A stretch of 64,000 nucleotides of DNA from Desulfotalea sp. (GTDB taxonomy: Bacteria > Desulfobacterota > Desulfobulbia > Desulfobulbales > Desulfocapsaceae). The notes below the pieces were generated by a model. That model made no database searches, had not been told where the DNA came from, and was given only the letters and a program-made list of their open reading frames with translations. Position 1 is the first letter of the stretch; every line of letters begins with the position of its first letter. The DNA lies in assembly GCA_002733995.1 (NCBI GenBank), contig NVXR01000033.1, forward strand, positions 111,249 to 175,248, read 5' to 3'. Below are positions 45,928-54,327 of the stretch, piece by piece. A program made the position numbers and the translations under genes.

Positions 45928-46989
45928 ATGAATATGTTAAAAGCAGTGCTGGTTTTAACCTTATCGCTTTTTATTTCTACGGCAAATGCCGGAGAGAAAG
46001 AGATGAAGGTCGGTTTTGTCTACGTTTCACCCATCGGAGATGCTGGTTACTCCTATGCCCATGATGTTGGTCGTCAGGCCGTAGAAGCTATGGAGGGAGT
46101 TACAACCTCTTACGTTGAGTCTGTCTCTGAAGGTCCTGACTCAGGACGGGTTATTCTCAACATGGCGCGTAAGGGTTATGACGTGATTTTTGCAACCAGT
46201 TTTGGCTACATGGACCCAATGCTCAAAGTTGCCAAGAGATTCCCTAAGGTAGCATTTCTACACTGTTCTGGTTTTAAGCAGTCTGAGAATATGGGTAACT
46301 ATTTTGGACGTATGTATCAGGCAAGATATCTTACGGGTATCGTGGCTGGTGAAATGACAAAATCCAATATTATTGGTTATGTAGCTGCGTTTCCTATCCC
46401 TGAGGTTATCCGCGGGATTAATGCCTTTGCCCTTGGTGTCCAGTCTGTAAACCCGGATGCTACTGTACGTGTTGTCTGGACGAAAACCTGGTACGATCCC
46501 GCCACTGAAAAAGAGGCGGCCAAGTCACTTTTGGATGTCGGTGCAGATATTTTAGCCCAGCATCAGGACTCCCCGGGACCACAGGAAGCTGCCGAAGAAA
46601 GAGGTGTCTATTCTTTCGGGTATAATTCGGATATGGCAAGTTTTGCCCCTAAGGCTCATCTTACCGCTCCTGTCTGGAACTGGGGCCCTTATTATGTTAA
46701 GATTGTGGAAGAGGTGAAAAACGGTACTTGGAAGGCTGGGTCTGAATGGCCGGGGCTTGCAGAAGGTATTATTGGATTGTCTCCCTTTGGCCCCATGGTT
46801 TCCCAAGAGCTTCGGGATAATGTGGCTGCGGTAAAAGCTGAGATTGTAGCGGGTGACAAAAAGGTATTTGCTGGACCCATAAAAGATCAGAACGGTGTTG
46901 TTAAGATTGCCGAGGGTGTTGTTGCTCCTGATGCCGATCTGCTTGGCATGACCTGGTTTGTTGAAGGTGTTGTGGGGACAACGGAATAG
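45928..46989 (+). CDS. BMP-family nucleoside/nucleobase-binding protein
   Basis: 353 aa with a signal peptide (about 1-22, cleavage near ANA); no lipobox cysteine. BMP/PnrA family: VGFVYVSPIGDAGYSYAHD at the start of the mature part, YDVIFATSFGYMDP, and VDADILAQHQD-like ligand motifs. BMP proteins typically bind purine nucleosides or related bases. The ATG at 45928 sits 8 bp after GAGGAGA. It is followed by two permeases, gpt and an ATPase, forming an importer. The presence of gpt in the operon points to a purine base such as guanine, xanthine or hypoxanthine. Confidence 0.88.
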   Translation: MNMLKAVLVLTLSLFISTANAGEKEMKVGFVYVSPIGDAGYSYAHDVGRQAVEAMEGVTTSYVESVSEGPDSGRVILNMARKGYDVIFATSFGYMDPMLKVAKRFPKVAFLHCSGFKQSENMGNYFGRMYQARYLTGIVAGEMTKSNIIGYVAAFPIPEVIRGINAFALGVQSVNPDATVRVVWTKTWYDPATEKEAAKSLLDVGADILAQHQDSPGPQEAAEERGVYSFGYNSDMASFAPKAHLTAPVWNWGPYYVKIVEEVKNGTWKAGSEWPGLAEGIIGLSPFGPMVSQELRDNVAAVKAEIVAGDKKVFAGPIKDQNGVVKIAEGVVAPDADLLGMTWFVEGVVGTTE

Positions 46990-47141
46990 TATTGTAACAT
47001 TGGCAAATTATATACAGAAGACATGGCTATGGGACTGTACTGTCTCGAACTTTAGCTGTGTCGACGTAGTCTGTATGCAGGTCTTTACAGATAACATGAT
47101 AATTTTATACCCCTTTATAAGGGTAACCGGATAGAAGTCCC

Positions 47142-48209
47142 ATGCTTCACATGCGTATTGCAAAAAGACAGGAGCCCCTTGGTTTAGGTGGCTCCTGTCT
47201 TGTTTTATTCCTGGCACTGGCTCTTTCGCTTGTGTTGAGTGGAATTTTGCTGTTTTTAGGGGGGACACCGCCTCTTGAGGGTCTCGCCACTCTTTTTTAT
47301 GGCGCCTTCGGGTCTCGTTGGGCCCTTGAAGATAGCGTTTTAAAGGCAATTCCGATCTTTCTCTGTTCCCTAGGAGTGGCGGTTGCCTTTCGCTTGAAGA
47401 TCTGGAATATTGGTGCGGAAGGTCAGTTTGCCCTCGGGAGTATAGGTGCGACTTGGGTTGCCCTTTCTTTCCCCGATTGGCCCTCATTTATTCTACTACC
47501 CGCAATGATTGGCATGGCCATGTTGGCGGGGGGAGTCTGGGGGCTGATACCAGCAATTCTCCGACAGAAGCTGAGGACAAATGAGATCATTGTCACCTTG
47601 ATGATGAATTATATCGGCATACTTGTTCTCGACTACCTTGTCTATGGTGTCTGGAAGGATCCATCCAGCTATGGCTTTCCTATGACGCCTGAATTCTCAG
47701 ATAACGCAATTGTTGGCAAGATAGGGAGTAGCTCTATAAATTGGGGGCTTTTGCATTGTGTTGTTCTAGGCACATTTATATGGGGCTTTTTTAAGTTCAC
47801 GCGTTTGGGCTTTGAGCTCAAGGTGAGTGGCGATAATGTGGCCGCAGCGCGGTATGCAGGTCTGCCCTACGATAGACTTGTCATTTTAGTCATGGTGATA
47901 AGCGGGGCGCTTGCGGGGTGGGCTGGTTTTCTTGAGGCCTCGGCCACTGTAAACCGTTTGCAGCCCTCTATAATTGTGGGCTACGGTTACACGGCCATTG
48001 TCGTTGCCTGGCTGGCACGTCTCAATCCTTTGAACATTGGTATTGCGTCCATCCTCCTAGCCGGATTGCGGGTAGGTGTGGAAAACCTTCAGCTTGAGTT
48101 GCAGGTTCCCGCGGCATTTGGCGGGATTCTTGAGGGACTCATCCTCCTCACCGTACTTGCAGGTGGGCTCTTTACCCACTATAAAATTGAACGTAGGAGG
48201 ATGGAATGA
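47142..48209 (+). CDS. Nucleoside/nucleobase ABC transporter permease (NupP/YufP-like)
   Basis: 355-aa inner-membrane permease of the branched-chain/ribose type (BPD_transp_2) with about eight to ten hydrophobic segments. Core signatures: RLKIWNIGAEGQFALGSIGAT, RTNEIIVTLMMNYI and GFELKVSGDNVAAARYAG. Starts at ATG 47142; another Met three codons in is possible. A small hairpin (TACCC/GGGTA, 47108-47125) lies just upstream. Overlaps the next permease by 4 bp. Confidence 0.87.
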   Translation: MLHMRIAKRQEPLGLGGSCLVLFLALALSLVLSGILLFLGGTPPLEGLATLFYGAFGSRWALEDSVLKAIPIFLCSLGVAVAFRLKIWNIGAEGQFALGSIGATWVALSFPDWPSFILLPAMIGMAMLAGGVWGLIPAILRQKLRTNEIIVTLMMNYIGILVLDYLVYGVWKDPSSYGFPMTPEFSDNAIVGKIGSSSINWGLLHCVVLGTFIWGFFKFTRLGFELKVSGDNVAAARYAGLPYDRLVILVMVISGALAGWAGFLEASATVNRLQPSIIVGYGYTAIVVAWLARLNPLNIGIASILLAGLRVGVENLQLELQVPAAFGGILEGLILLTVLAGGLFTHYKIERRRME

Positions 48210-49126
48210 CATTTGAACTATTAATTCCTCTTCTTGCAGCCGCCGTCCAGTCTGGCACTCCAATTCTCTACGCAACCCTCGGTGAAATCTTTACCGAAAA
48301 GTCTGGTGTTTTGAATCTTGGTGTTGAGGGTGCTATGATTGTAGGTGCTCTTGCCGGTTTCCTGGTGTCAAAATTTACCGGCAGCCCGGTACTTGGTCTT
48401 TTAGCCGCTGGCTTAGCTGGTAGTCTTGCTACCTCCATTCATGGTGTTGTTTGCCTCTGGTTCCAAGGGAACCAAGTCGTGTCTGGACTTGCCCTCACCA
48501 TTCTTGGTGCAGGTCTCGCCAATTATCTCGGCACCCCCTACGTAGGGTTGTCTGCCCCCGGCTTTAGCCCGCTTGCTCTACCGCTATTGTCAGAGATTCC
48601 TGTTCTTGGACAAATATTTTTCAACCATGATCCATTGGTGTATCTCAGCTATTGTATTCCACCAGTAATGTGGCTGTTTTTTGCGAAAACACGGTTTGGT
48701 CTTAACCTAAGAGCCGTTGGCGAACATCCTGCAGCGGCAACGGCGGCAGGTATCAATGTAGTTTCTTATCGCTGGCTAGGCATTTTGGGCGGTGGTTTCT
48801 TTATGGGTCTTGGCGGGGCGTATCTATCTCTTGCCTATACCCATCTCTGGACAACAAATCTTACCGGAGGTCGTGGTTGGATTGCTGTGGCCCTTGTTAT
48901 TTTTGCTTTCTGGCGTCCTATCCGGGCTGTATATGGAGCGTATCTGTTCGGGGGTGTTATGGCATTGCAGCTTCGACTGCAGGCCTCAGGGACTCAACTA
49001 CCTTCATCTCTGTTGCTTATGCTACCCTATATCTTGACGGTCTTTGTGTTGGTGCTGTCCTCATGGAAGAAAGGAAGCTCTGAGGAACCCGCGGCACTCG
49101 GGGTTAATATTGAACCCGTTGATTAG
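48206..49126 (+). CDS. Nucleoside/nucleobase ABC transporter permease (NupQ/YufQ-like)
   Basis: 306 aa; second permease of the BMP-type importer with about eight transmembrane segments. Family motifs: LGEIFTEKSGVLNLGVEGAM near residue 28, LGLNLRAVGEHPAAA-like segment (FGLNLRAVGEHPAAATAAGI region), GGAYLSLAY. Starts ATG at 48206, overlapping the previous stop by 4 bp. Pairs with the upstream permease. Confidence 0.87.
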   Translation: MTFELLIPLLAAAVQSGTPILYATLGEIFTEKSGVLNLGVEGAMIVGALAGFLVSKFTGSPVLGLLAAGLAGSLATSIHGVVCLWFQGNQVVSGLALTILGAGLANYLGTPYVGLSAPGFSPLALPLLSEIPVLGQIFFNHDPLVYLSYCIPPVMWLFFAKTRFGLNLRAVGEHPAAATAAGINVVSYRWLGILGGGFFMGLGGAYLSLAYTHLWTTNLTGGRGWIAVALVIFAFWRPIRAVYGAYLFGGVMALQLRLQASGTQLPSSLLLMLPYILTVFVLVLSSWKKGSSEEPAALGVNIEPVD

Positions 49127-49214
49127 CAGCTTTTAATCCTGTAAAAATTATAAATAGTCACAAAACTAATTGAGCTTTTTTCAAGGCTCAAATATTAGTT
49201 CATCGGAGAGACAT

Positions 49215-49703
49215 ATGTCTACAAATTCTACGTATAGAAAGACCTACCCCATTTCTTGGGACCAATTACATCGCGATTCAAAGGTCCTGTCCTGGCGTCT
49301 GCTGGATATGGATTACTTTAAAGGGATTATCGCCATTACCAGAGGCGGTCTGGTTCCAGCTGCAATTGTTGCCCGGGAACTCGACATCCATCTGGTGGAT
49401 ACCATCTGCATTTCCAGTTACGACTGGAAGGATAAAAAAGGTGAGGCAGATATTCTGAAAACAGTGGAGGGAAACGGTGAAGGTTACCTCTTAATTGATG
49501 ATCTGGTCGATACTGGGCGGACAGCACAACTGGTAAAACAAATTCTGCCAAAGGCGCATTTCGCAACTATTTATGCCAAGCCAGCAGGACGACCCTTGGT
49601 GGATACCTTTGTAACCGAGGTGAGTCAGGACACTTGGATTCTTTTTCCATGGGATACTGAATCACAATTTGTATCTCCTATTTCCGGGCTGGAGAAACCC
49701 TGA
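49215..49703 (+). CDS. gpt: Xanthine-guanine phosphoribosyltransferase
   Basis: 162 aa. Converts xanthine, guanine and to a lesser degree hypoxanthine with PRPP to the nucleotide. Close to E. coli Gpt throughout: KGIIAITRGGLVPAAIVARELDI, CISSYDWKDK, LIDDLVDTGRTA (PRPP loop), AKPAGRPLVDTFV, DTWILFPWDTE. The frame is open to 49170; I chose ATG at 49215 because MSTNSTYRKTYPISWD fits the family start and GGAGAG lies before it. It lies inside a BMP-type ABC operon, 2 bp before the ATPase gene, so import is coupled to trapping as nucleotide. Confidence 0.93.
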   Translation: MSTNSTYRKTYPISWDQLHRDSKVLSWRLLDMDYFKGIIAITRGGLVPAAIVARELDIHLVDTICISSYDWKDKKGEADILKTVEGNGEGYLLIDDLVDTGRTAQLVKQILPKAHFATIYAKPAGRPLVDTFVTEVSQDTWILFPWDTESQFVSPISGLEKP

Positions 49704-49705
49704 TC

Positions 49706-51217
49706 ATGTCAACCGCAGAGCCTCTCATACGTCTTTCAGGTATTTCAAAATCCTTTGGTAGCGTTTGTGCCAATCGAGATGTCTCTTTGGATATAGAAGA
49801 GGGGAAAATACTTGCCCTTCTTGGGGAAAATGGCGCAGGAAAATCCACCCTGATGTCTATTCTAGCCGGCCAATTACAACCCGACGCAGGTTCCATCTTT
49901 CTGCGGGGTGAAAAGGTTGTTCTCGATAGCACTGAAAAGGCGATTGCCTGTGGTATAGGGATGGTGTATCAGCATTTCAAGCTGGTGCGGGAGTTGACTG
50001 TGACCGAGAATATATTTCTCGGGACAAAGGGCGGATTCTGGCTCAATTGGGCGAAGATGCAAGATGAGGTAACTCAACTTGCTGAGCAATATGGAATGCG
50101 GATTGATCCCGCGGCCAAGGTTGCCGATCTTTCCATGGGAGAGAGGCAGCAAGTTGAAATCTTGAAGCTGCTGTACAGGCAGTCTACTGTTCTCATTTTT
50201 GATGAACCGACAGCTGTATTGACCCCGAGGGAGGCAGAAAATCTTTTTTTAACCATGAAAAAGATGATCAGCAAGGGCAAAGGCATAGTTTTCATAAGCC
50301 ATAAACTCGAGGAGGTTATGGCCATATCTGATAATATAGCGATCCTTAGACGGGGCAGCGTGGTCGACACCGTGGCAACACGAGATGTTGCTTCAACAGC
50401 GGAGCTCGCTGGGCGTATGGTTGGTCGTGAAGTTCTGCTTGAAGTTGACAGGGTTCCTGTGGAACTGCGTCAGGTGGTGTTGAAGGTTGATAACCTTAAT
50501 GACGAGTTGCTTAAAAATATTAATTTTGAACTCCGCCAGGGTGAAATATTTGGCCTTGTAGGTGTTGCTGGAAACGGGCAGAAGAATCTTATAGAAACCG
50601 TCTGTGGCCTGCGTAAACCAAAGACTGATTGTATTAAGATCCTGGGTGCGAGCTGGAAGAAGTTCTTTTCTAAGATGCGCTGGGATAATGCACTGTCTTA
50701 TATTCCAGAAGACAGGCAGGGACTCGCCACATGCCAAGGACTTGACCTTGTGGATAATTTTCTGCTGACAACCCGGGGTGGTTTTACCCAAGGCCCCTGG
50801 CTCTTAAGAGAAGAAGCTCGGAATAAGGCGAGTCATCTCGTTGAAGAATTTGACATACGTCCTCCAAACCTGGATGCTTTTGCCTGGCAGTTGTCTGGAG
50901 GGAATTTGCAAAAAATGGTCCTGGCCAGAGAATTTTACAGAAGGCCGCGGCTCATCGTTGCAGAACAACCCACCCAGGGCCTTGATATTGCTGCTGCTGA
51001 AGACATCTGGAATTTACTTTTAAAAGCGAGAGAGGCCGCTGGTATCCTCCTGGTTACTGGTGATCTTTCCGAGGCCCTTGCCCTATCTGATAGAATAGGG
51101 GTTATGTTTAATGGCCGATTGGTAGACTGTTTTTCTTCCGATGATGAGGCTAAGGTCGCCAAGATTCCTCAGATGATGGCGGGACTTGTTGAAGAATCGT
51201 CCTCCAGCCGAAGATAG
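49706..51217 (+). CDS. Nucleoside/nucleobase ABC transporter ATPase, two NBDs (NupO/YufO-like)
   Basis: 503 aa with two fused nucleotide-binding domains. NBD1: GENGAGKSTL, signature LSMGERQQVEI, Walker B LIFDEPTAVL. NBD2: the first loop reads GVAGNGQKNLI, which is degenerate as is usual in RbsA/NupO-type proteins, with LSGGNLQKMVLARE as signature. It starts two bases after the gpt stop codon. It powers the BMP-family importer encoded upstream. Confidence 0.9.
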   Translation: MSTAEPLIRLSGISKSFGSVCANRDVSLDIEEGKILALLGENGAGKSTLMSILAGQLQPDAGSIFLRGEKVVLDSTEKAIACGIGMVYQHFKLVRELTVTENIFLGTKGGFWLNWAKMQDEVTQLAEQYGMRIDPAAKVADLSMGERQQVEILKLLYRQSTVLIFDEPTAVLTPREAENLFLTMKKMISKGKGIVFISHKLEEVMAISDNIAILRRGSVVDTVATRDVASTAELAGRMVGREVLLEVDRVPVELRQVVLKVDNLNDELLKNINFELRQGEIFGLVGVAGNGQKNLIETVCGLRKPKTDCIKILGASWKKFFSKMRWDNALSYIPEDRQGLATCQGLDLVDNFLLTTRGGFTQGPWLLREEARNKASHLVEEFDIRPPNLDAFAWQLSGGNLQKMVLAREFYRRPRLIVAEQPTQGLDIAAAEDIWNLLLKAREAAGILLVTGDLSEALALSDRIGVMFNGRLVDCFSSDDEAKVAKIPQMMAGLVEESSSSRR

Positions 51218-51251
51218 TCATTTCCCTCCGTACATTTCTCTTACATGCAGG

Positions 51252-51281
51252 TGGTGCCCGATCTAAAGATATCGAGCACCA
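51252..51281 (+). terminator. Hairpin after the purine ABC operon
   Basis: Stem TGGTGCcCGAT/ATCGaGCACCA with one mismatch and an 8-base loop, 34 bp after the ATPase stop. The following sequence has only short T-runs, so it is a moderate terminator candidate. Confidence 0.5.
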
Positions 51282-51402
51282 TCCCAACTTTGTTCATTGT
51301 GGTGCCGTCTGCACAAAGGTACCAAAATAAATCACTCAATTATCCATATAATACCGATAGTGACGCAATTTCTATCAGATAGGCTCCGGTAAATGAGTAA
51401 AT

Positions 51403-51440
51403 AATCCCTTCTTACAATCTCTAAATATGTAGAAGGGATT
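51403..51440 (-). terminator. Hairpin at the 3' end of the hypothetical gene
   Basis: AATCCCTTCT/AGAAGGGATT stem, with an 18-base loop, just past the stop of the minus-strand gene and followed on that strand by ATTTACTCATTT. Likely its terminator. Confidence 0.6.
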
Positions 51441-51446
51441 GTCGTA

Positions 51447-51926
51447 TTAAACAGCTAAATTAATCCTTCCATTCATTGCATTTTCAAGTTTATCCAGAAC
51501 AGAAAGAACATTTTGAAGAGTTTCTATTTTATTGTTTTCATGGTGATTTTTTGCCCATTCAAGACTTTTTTCCATTTCTGCTACATAATCAAACTTAAAA
51601 TCTGTTGATTGTACTGGACGTGTTTCAACAATTTTACCACTATCAGATCTAACGACCTCAATGGGTGTCGTAATGAGTTGTCCAGCTTCGAGTAAGCTCA
51701 ACTCTCCTGACTTCCACAATTTGTCAGCGAGTTCCCTCATGGCTGGGGGTGATATTTCGCGTACACTACCGTATTCTTGTGCTAGATTAGTTATTGTTGA
51801 TGCTGGAGTACTGTTATCAGGAAAAGTTGCTTTGTCCAAAGAATGGGAAGTGATAGACGATTTTTGGGCCGAAGCAATTTTAGTGGTGGTATATTCTTGT
51901 ATTCGAGAACCGACTGATGAAATCAT
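51447..51926 (-). CDS. Hypothetical protein
   Basis: 159 aa; I do not recognise a family. No signal peptide or membrane segment. The N-terminal third is Ser/Thr-rich and probably disordered; the middle contains PPAMRELADKLWKSGELSLLEAGQL (helical, shown in full because it is the most ordered part is unnecessary: key residues P, W and L at about 60-82). The C-terminal third is helical with EMEKSLEWAKNH and ETLQNVLSVLDKLENAM. The ATG at 51926 follows AAGGAGATAAATC, an excellent ribosome-binding site, and a hairpin follows the stop, so it is a real gene. It is flanked by AT-rich DNA. It stands alone; function unknown. Confidence 0.7.
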   Translation of the reverse strand: MISSVGSRIQEYTTTKIASAQKSSITSHSLDKATFPDNSTPASTITNLAQEYGSVREISPPAMRELADKLWKSGELSLLEAGQLITTPIEVVRSDSGKIVETRPVQSTDFKFDYVAEMEKSLEWAKNHHENNKIETLQNVLSVLDKLENAMNGRINLAV

Positions 51927-52290
51927 GATTTATCTCCTTGAGCTACTGAAGAGAAATTTAACTATTTTTGGTATCGGTATTATTCACTCATAGAATTAGC
52001 GATGATGCATTTATAGAAGAAGAATGACACCTAATAGCTAAGGGTAACAATAGTTAGGCAACACGCTCGATAGTAACAGAGGATCGGTCAAATTTAAGTC
52101 TTCTCTTTTGACAATTTATGGATCGTAGATTCTCCGATTTCAAGATGGCTTACAATGGCGGGTCATCTAAACAGCTGCATTGTATCTTCGTTTGACAGGC
52201 TTCATGTTCTGTGTTTCAACTCTTTTTTGACAGAAGGTTTAAAATGAAATAATTCTTCCACGTCACCTTAATCTTATAAGGAGAGCCAGG
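51927..52290. other. Divergent intergenic region hypothetical gene / acetoacetyl-CoA synthetase
   Basis: 364 bp, AT-rich. Three TTGACA-type hexamers occur between about 52100 and 52230, but none has a convincing -10 box at standard spacing. No gene or RNA structure recognised. Confidence 0.4.
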
Positions 52291-54228
52291 ATGCCACAAC
52301 GTGCCCCTCTTTGGGTTCCCAAATCAGATACTCTCGAATCCACCTGTATTTCGAAATTTATTGTCTATGTAAATAAGCGTTTCTCTCTCGAAGTTCGTGA
52401 CTTTGGCGGACTCTATGACTGGTCCGTTACCTGTCGAGAGTCCTTCTGGGAGGCTGTCTGGGATTTCTCGGGGGTGATCGGCAGGCAAGGCGAGAGAACC
52501 CTTGTTCATGCTGATAGTATGGAACAATCCCTCTGGTTTCCTGACGCTGCGCTTAATTTTGCTGAAAATCTGTTACGCCATCGAGGCCCCGGTGTGGCCA
52601 TTTATTTTCGTGCCGAGGATAGGGCTGAGTATAACCTGACGTGGGATCAACTCCACCGTCAAGTGGCGTCAATTGCGGCCTGGCTCATCTCGGTGGGGGT
52701 CGAGAAAGGAGATAGGGTTGCGGGGCTTTTGCCCAATATGCCAGAAGCTGTCGTTGCGATGCTTGCGACCACAAGCATTGGCGCGATTTGGACTTCTAGT
52801 TCACCCGATTTTGGTACCGAAAGTGTCGTCGAGCGTTTTGGCCAAACAGAACCGAAGGTACTGATCTGTGCAGATGGTTATTTTTATAATGGTAAAACCA
52901 TTGACGTGAGACCTAAGATCAAGGCTATTAAGGAAAAACTCAAGACTATTGAGCAGACCTTGGTCGTTTGTCTGGCTGGATTTAAGATGTTGCCAGGGCT
53001 TGATTGGGCGGAGGTTCTCCATGAATTTCAGAGTGAGACGATCGCCTACCAGCCTGTGGGTTTTAATCATCCTTTGTACATCCTTTATTCATCCGGTACC
53101 ACAGGAAAGCCAAAGTGCATCGCGCACAGGACGGGGGGCGTACTGCTACAGCATTTAAAAGAACTACAACTCCATAGCGATGTACGCCCGGGCGACAAGG
53201 TTTTCTATTTTACTACCTGTGGTTGGATGATGTGGAACTGGCTGGTGTCTAGTCTTGCCTGTGGTGCGGCAATCGTGCTCTATGACGGTTCACCCTTTTA
53301 TCCGGGAGCAAGTGTGCTGTGGGATTATGCGGATGAGCTGGGGGTGACACTCTTTGGAACCTCTGCTAAATATATAGATGTTTTAAAAAAGAAAAACTAT
53401 GTTCCTAAGGAAAAGCATGCGCTAAAAAGCTTGCGTACACTTTGTTCCACCGGTTCTGTTCTTGTCCCCGAAAGTTACGATTATGTCTATAAGAATGTGA
53501 AAGAGGACCTTTGCCTTTCCTCGATCTCTGGTGGTACTGACATTGTATCCTGCTTTGTTCTTGGTTGTCCCATTTTGCCTGTGTATGGTGGTGAAAGCCA
53601 ATGCAGGGGTTTAGGTATGGCGGTGGCGGTCTTTGATAGCTCTGGCCACTCCCTTGTGGGAGAAAAGGGGGAACTTGTCTGTTGTAAAAGCTTTCCTTCC
53701 CAGCCCGCCTGTTTCTGGGGGGATATTGGTGGTAAAAAATACCACGAAGCCTATTTTTCCACCTTTAACAATATTTGGCACCATGGAGATTACGTAAAAA
53801 TTCTAGCCAATGGTGGGGTGACGATTTATGGTCGCTCGGATGCAACCTTGAATCCGGGGGGCGTTCGCATAGGTACCGCTGAAATATATCGATATGTCGA
53901 ACAGGTGGCGGAGGTGCAAGAGGCCATTGCCATAGGGCAGGAATGGGATGGAGATGTGAGGATTATCCTGTTTGTTGTTCTGGGGGACGGCACTGTTCTT
54001 TCGGATGAACTGCAGGCATTGATTCGCAAAATAATTCGGGAAAACTGCAGTGCCAGGCATGTACCGGCAAAGATCGTTCAGGTTGCACAAATTCCCCGCA
54101 CGAAATCGGGCAAAATCGTCGAGCTTGCGGTGCGGGAAGTGGTACATGGACGGGTGGTGAAAAATAAGAGTGCTTTGGCTAACCCCGAGGCGCTGGTGCT
54201 GTATGAAAATCTTGATGTTCTGCAATGA
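52291..54228 (+). CDS. Acetoacetyl-CoA synthetase (acetoacetate-CoA ligase)
   Basis: 645 aa. Activates acetoacetate with ATP and CoA. Adenylate-forming superfamily: the P-loop-like YSSGTTGKPK is at about residue 266, the A8-region GRSDATLNPGGVRIGTAEIY lies near residue 515, and the C-terminal catalytic lysine motif is PRTKSGKIVE. The N-terminal part (RDFGGLYDWSV, SFWEAVWDF, WFPDAALNFAENLL) is characteristic of acetoacetate-CoA ligase rather than acetyl-CoA synthetase. ATG follows AAGGAGAGCCAGG. It is apparently monocistronic; it might serve use of acetoacetate or polyhydroxybutyrate breakdown products, but no such gene is nearby. Confidence 0.92.
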   Translation: MPQRAPLWVPKSDTLESTCISKFIVYVNKRFSLEVRDFGGLYDWSVTCRESFWEAVWDFSGVIGRQGERTLVHADSMEQSLWFPDAALNFAENLLRHRGPGVAIYFRAEDRAEYNLTWDQLHRQVASIAAWLISVGVEKGDRVAGLLPNMPEAVVAMLATTSIGAIWTSSSPDFGTESVVERFGQTEPKVLICADGYFYNGKTIDVRPKIKAIKEKLKTIEQTLVVCLAGFKMLPGLDWAEVLHEFQSETIAYQPVGFNHPLYILYSSGTTGKPKCIAHRTGGVLLQHLKELQLHSDVRPGDKVFYFTTCGWMMWNWLVSSLACGAAIVLYDGSPFYPGASVLWDYADELGVTLFGTSAKYIDVLKKKNYVPKEKHALKSLRTLCSTGSVLVPESYDYVYKNVKEDLCLSSISGGTDIVSCFVLGCPILPVYGGESQCRGLGMAVAVFDSSGHSLVGEKGELVCCKSFPSQPACFWGDIGGKKYHEAYFSTFNNIWHHGDYVKILANGGVTIYGRSDATLNPGGVRIGTAEIYRYVEQVAEVQEAIAIGQEWDGDVRIILFVVLGDGTVLSDELQALIRKIIRENCSARHVPAKIVQVAQIPRTKSGKIVELAVREVVHGRVVKNKSALANPEALVLYENLDVLQ

Positions 54229-54327
54229 TGTTTGCTGCAAGCATATTAATAAAATGTAGTTTTCAGAGGAAGAGGAAGAAGACGAATATGGTGCCAAGGT
54301 GCTTATGCCATTTGGTGGTTGTGGTTG

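Noticed and set aside
46990..47141. Purine riboswitch before the nucleobase permease
   Set aside because: The conserved core sequence of purine riboswitches is absent; only a small TACCC/GGGTA hairpin occurs.
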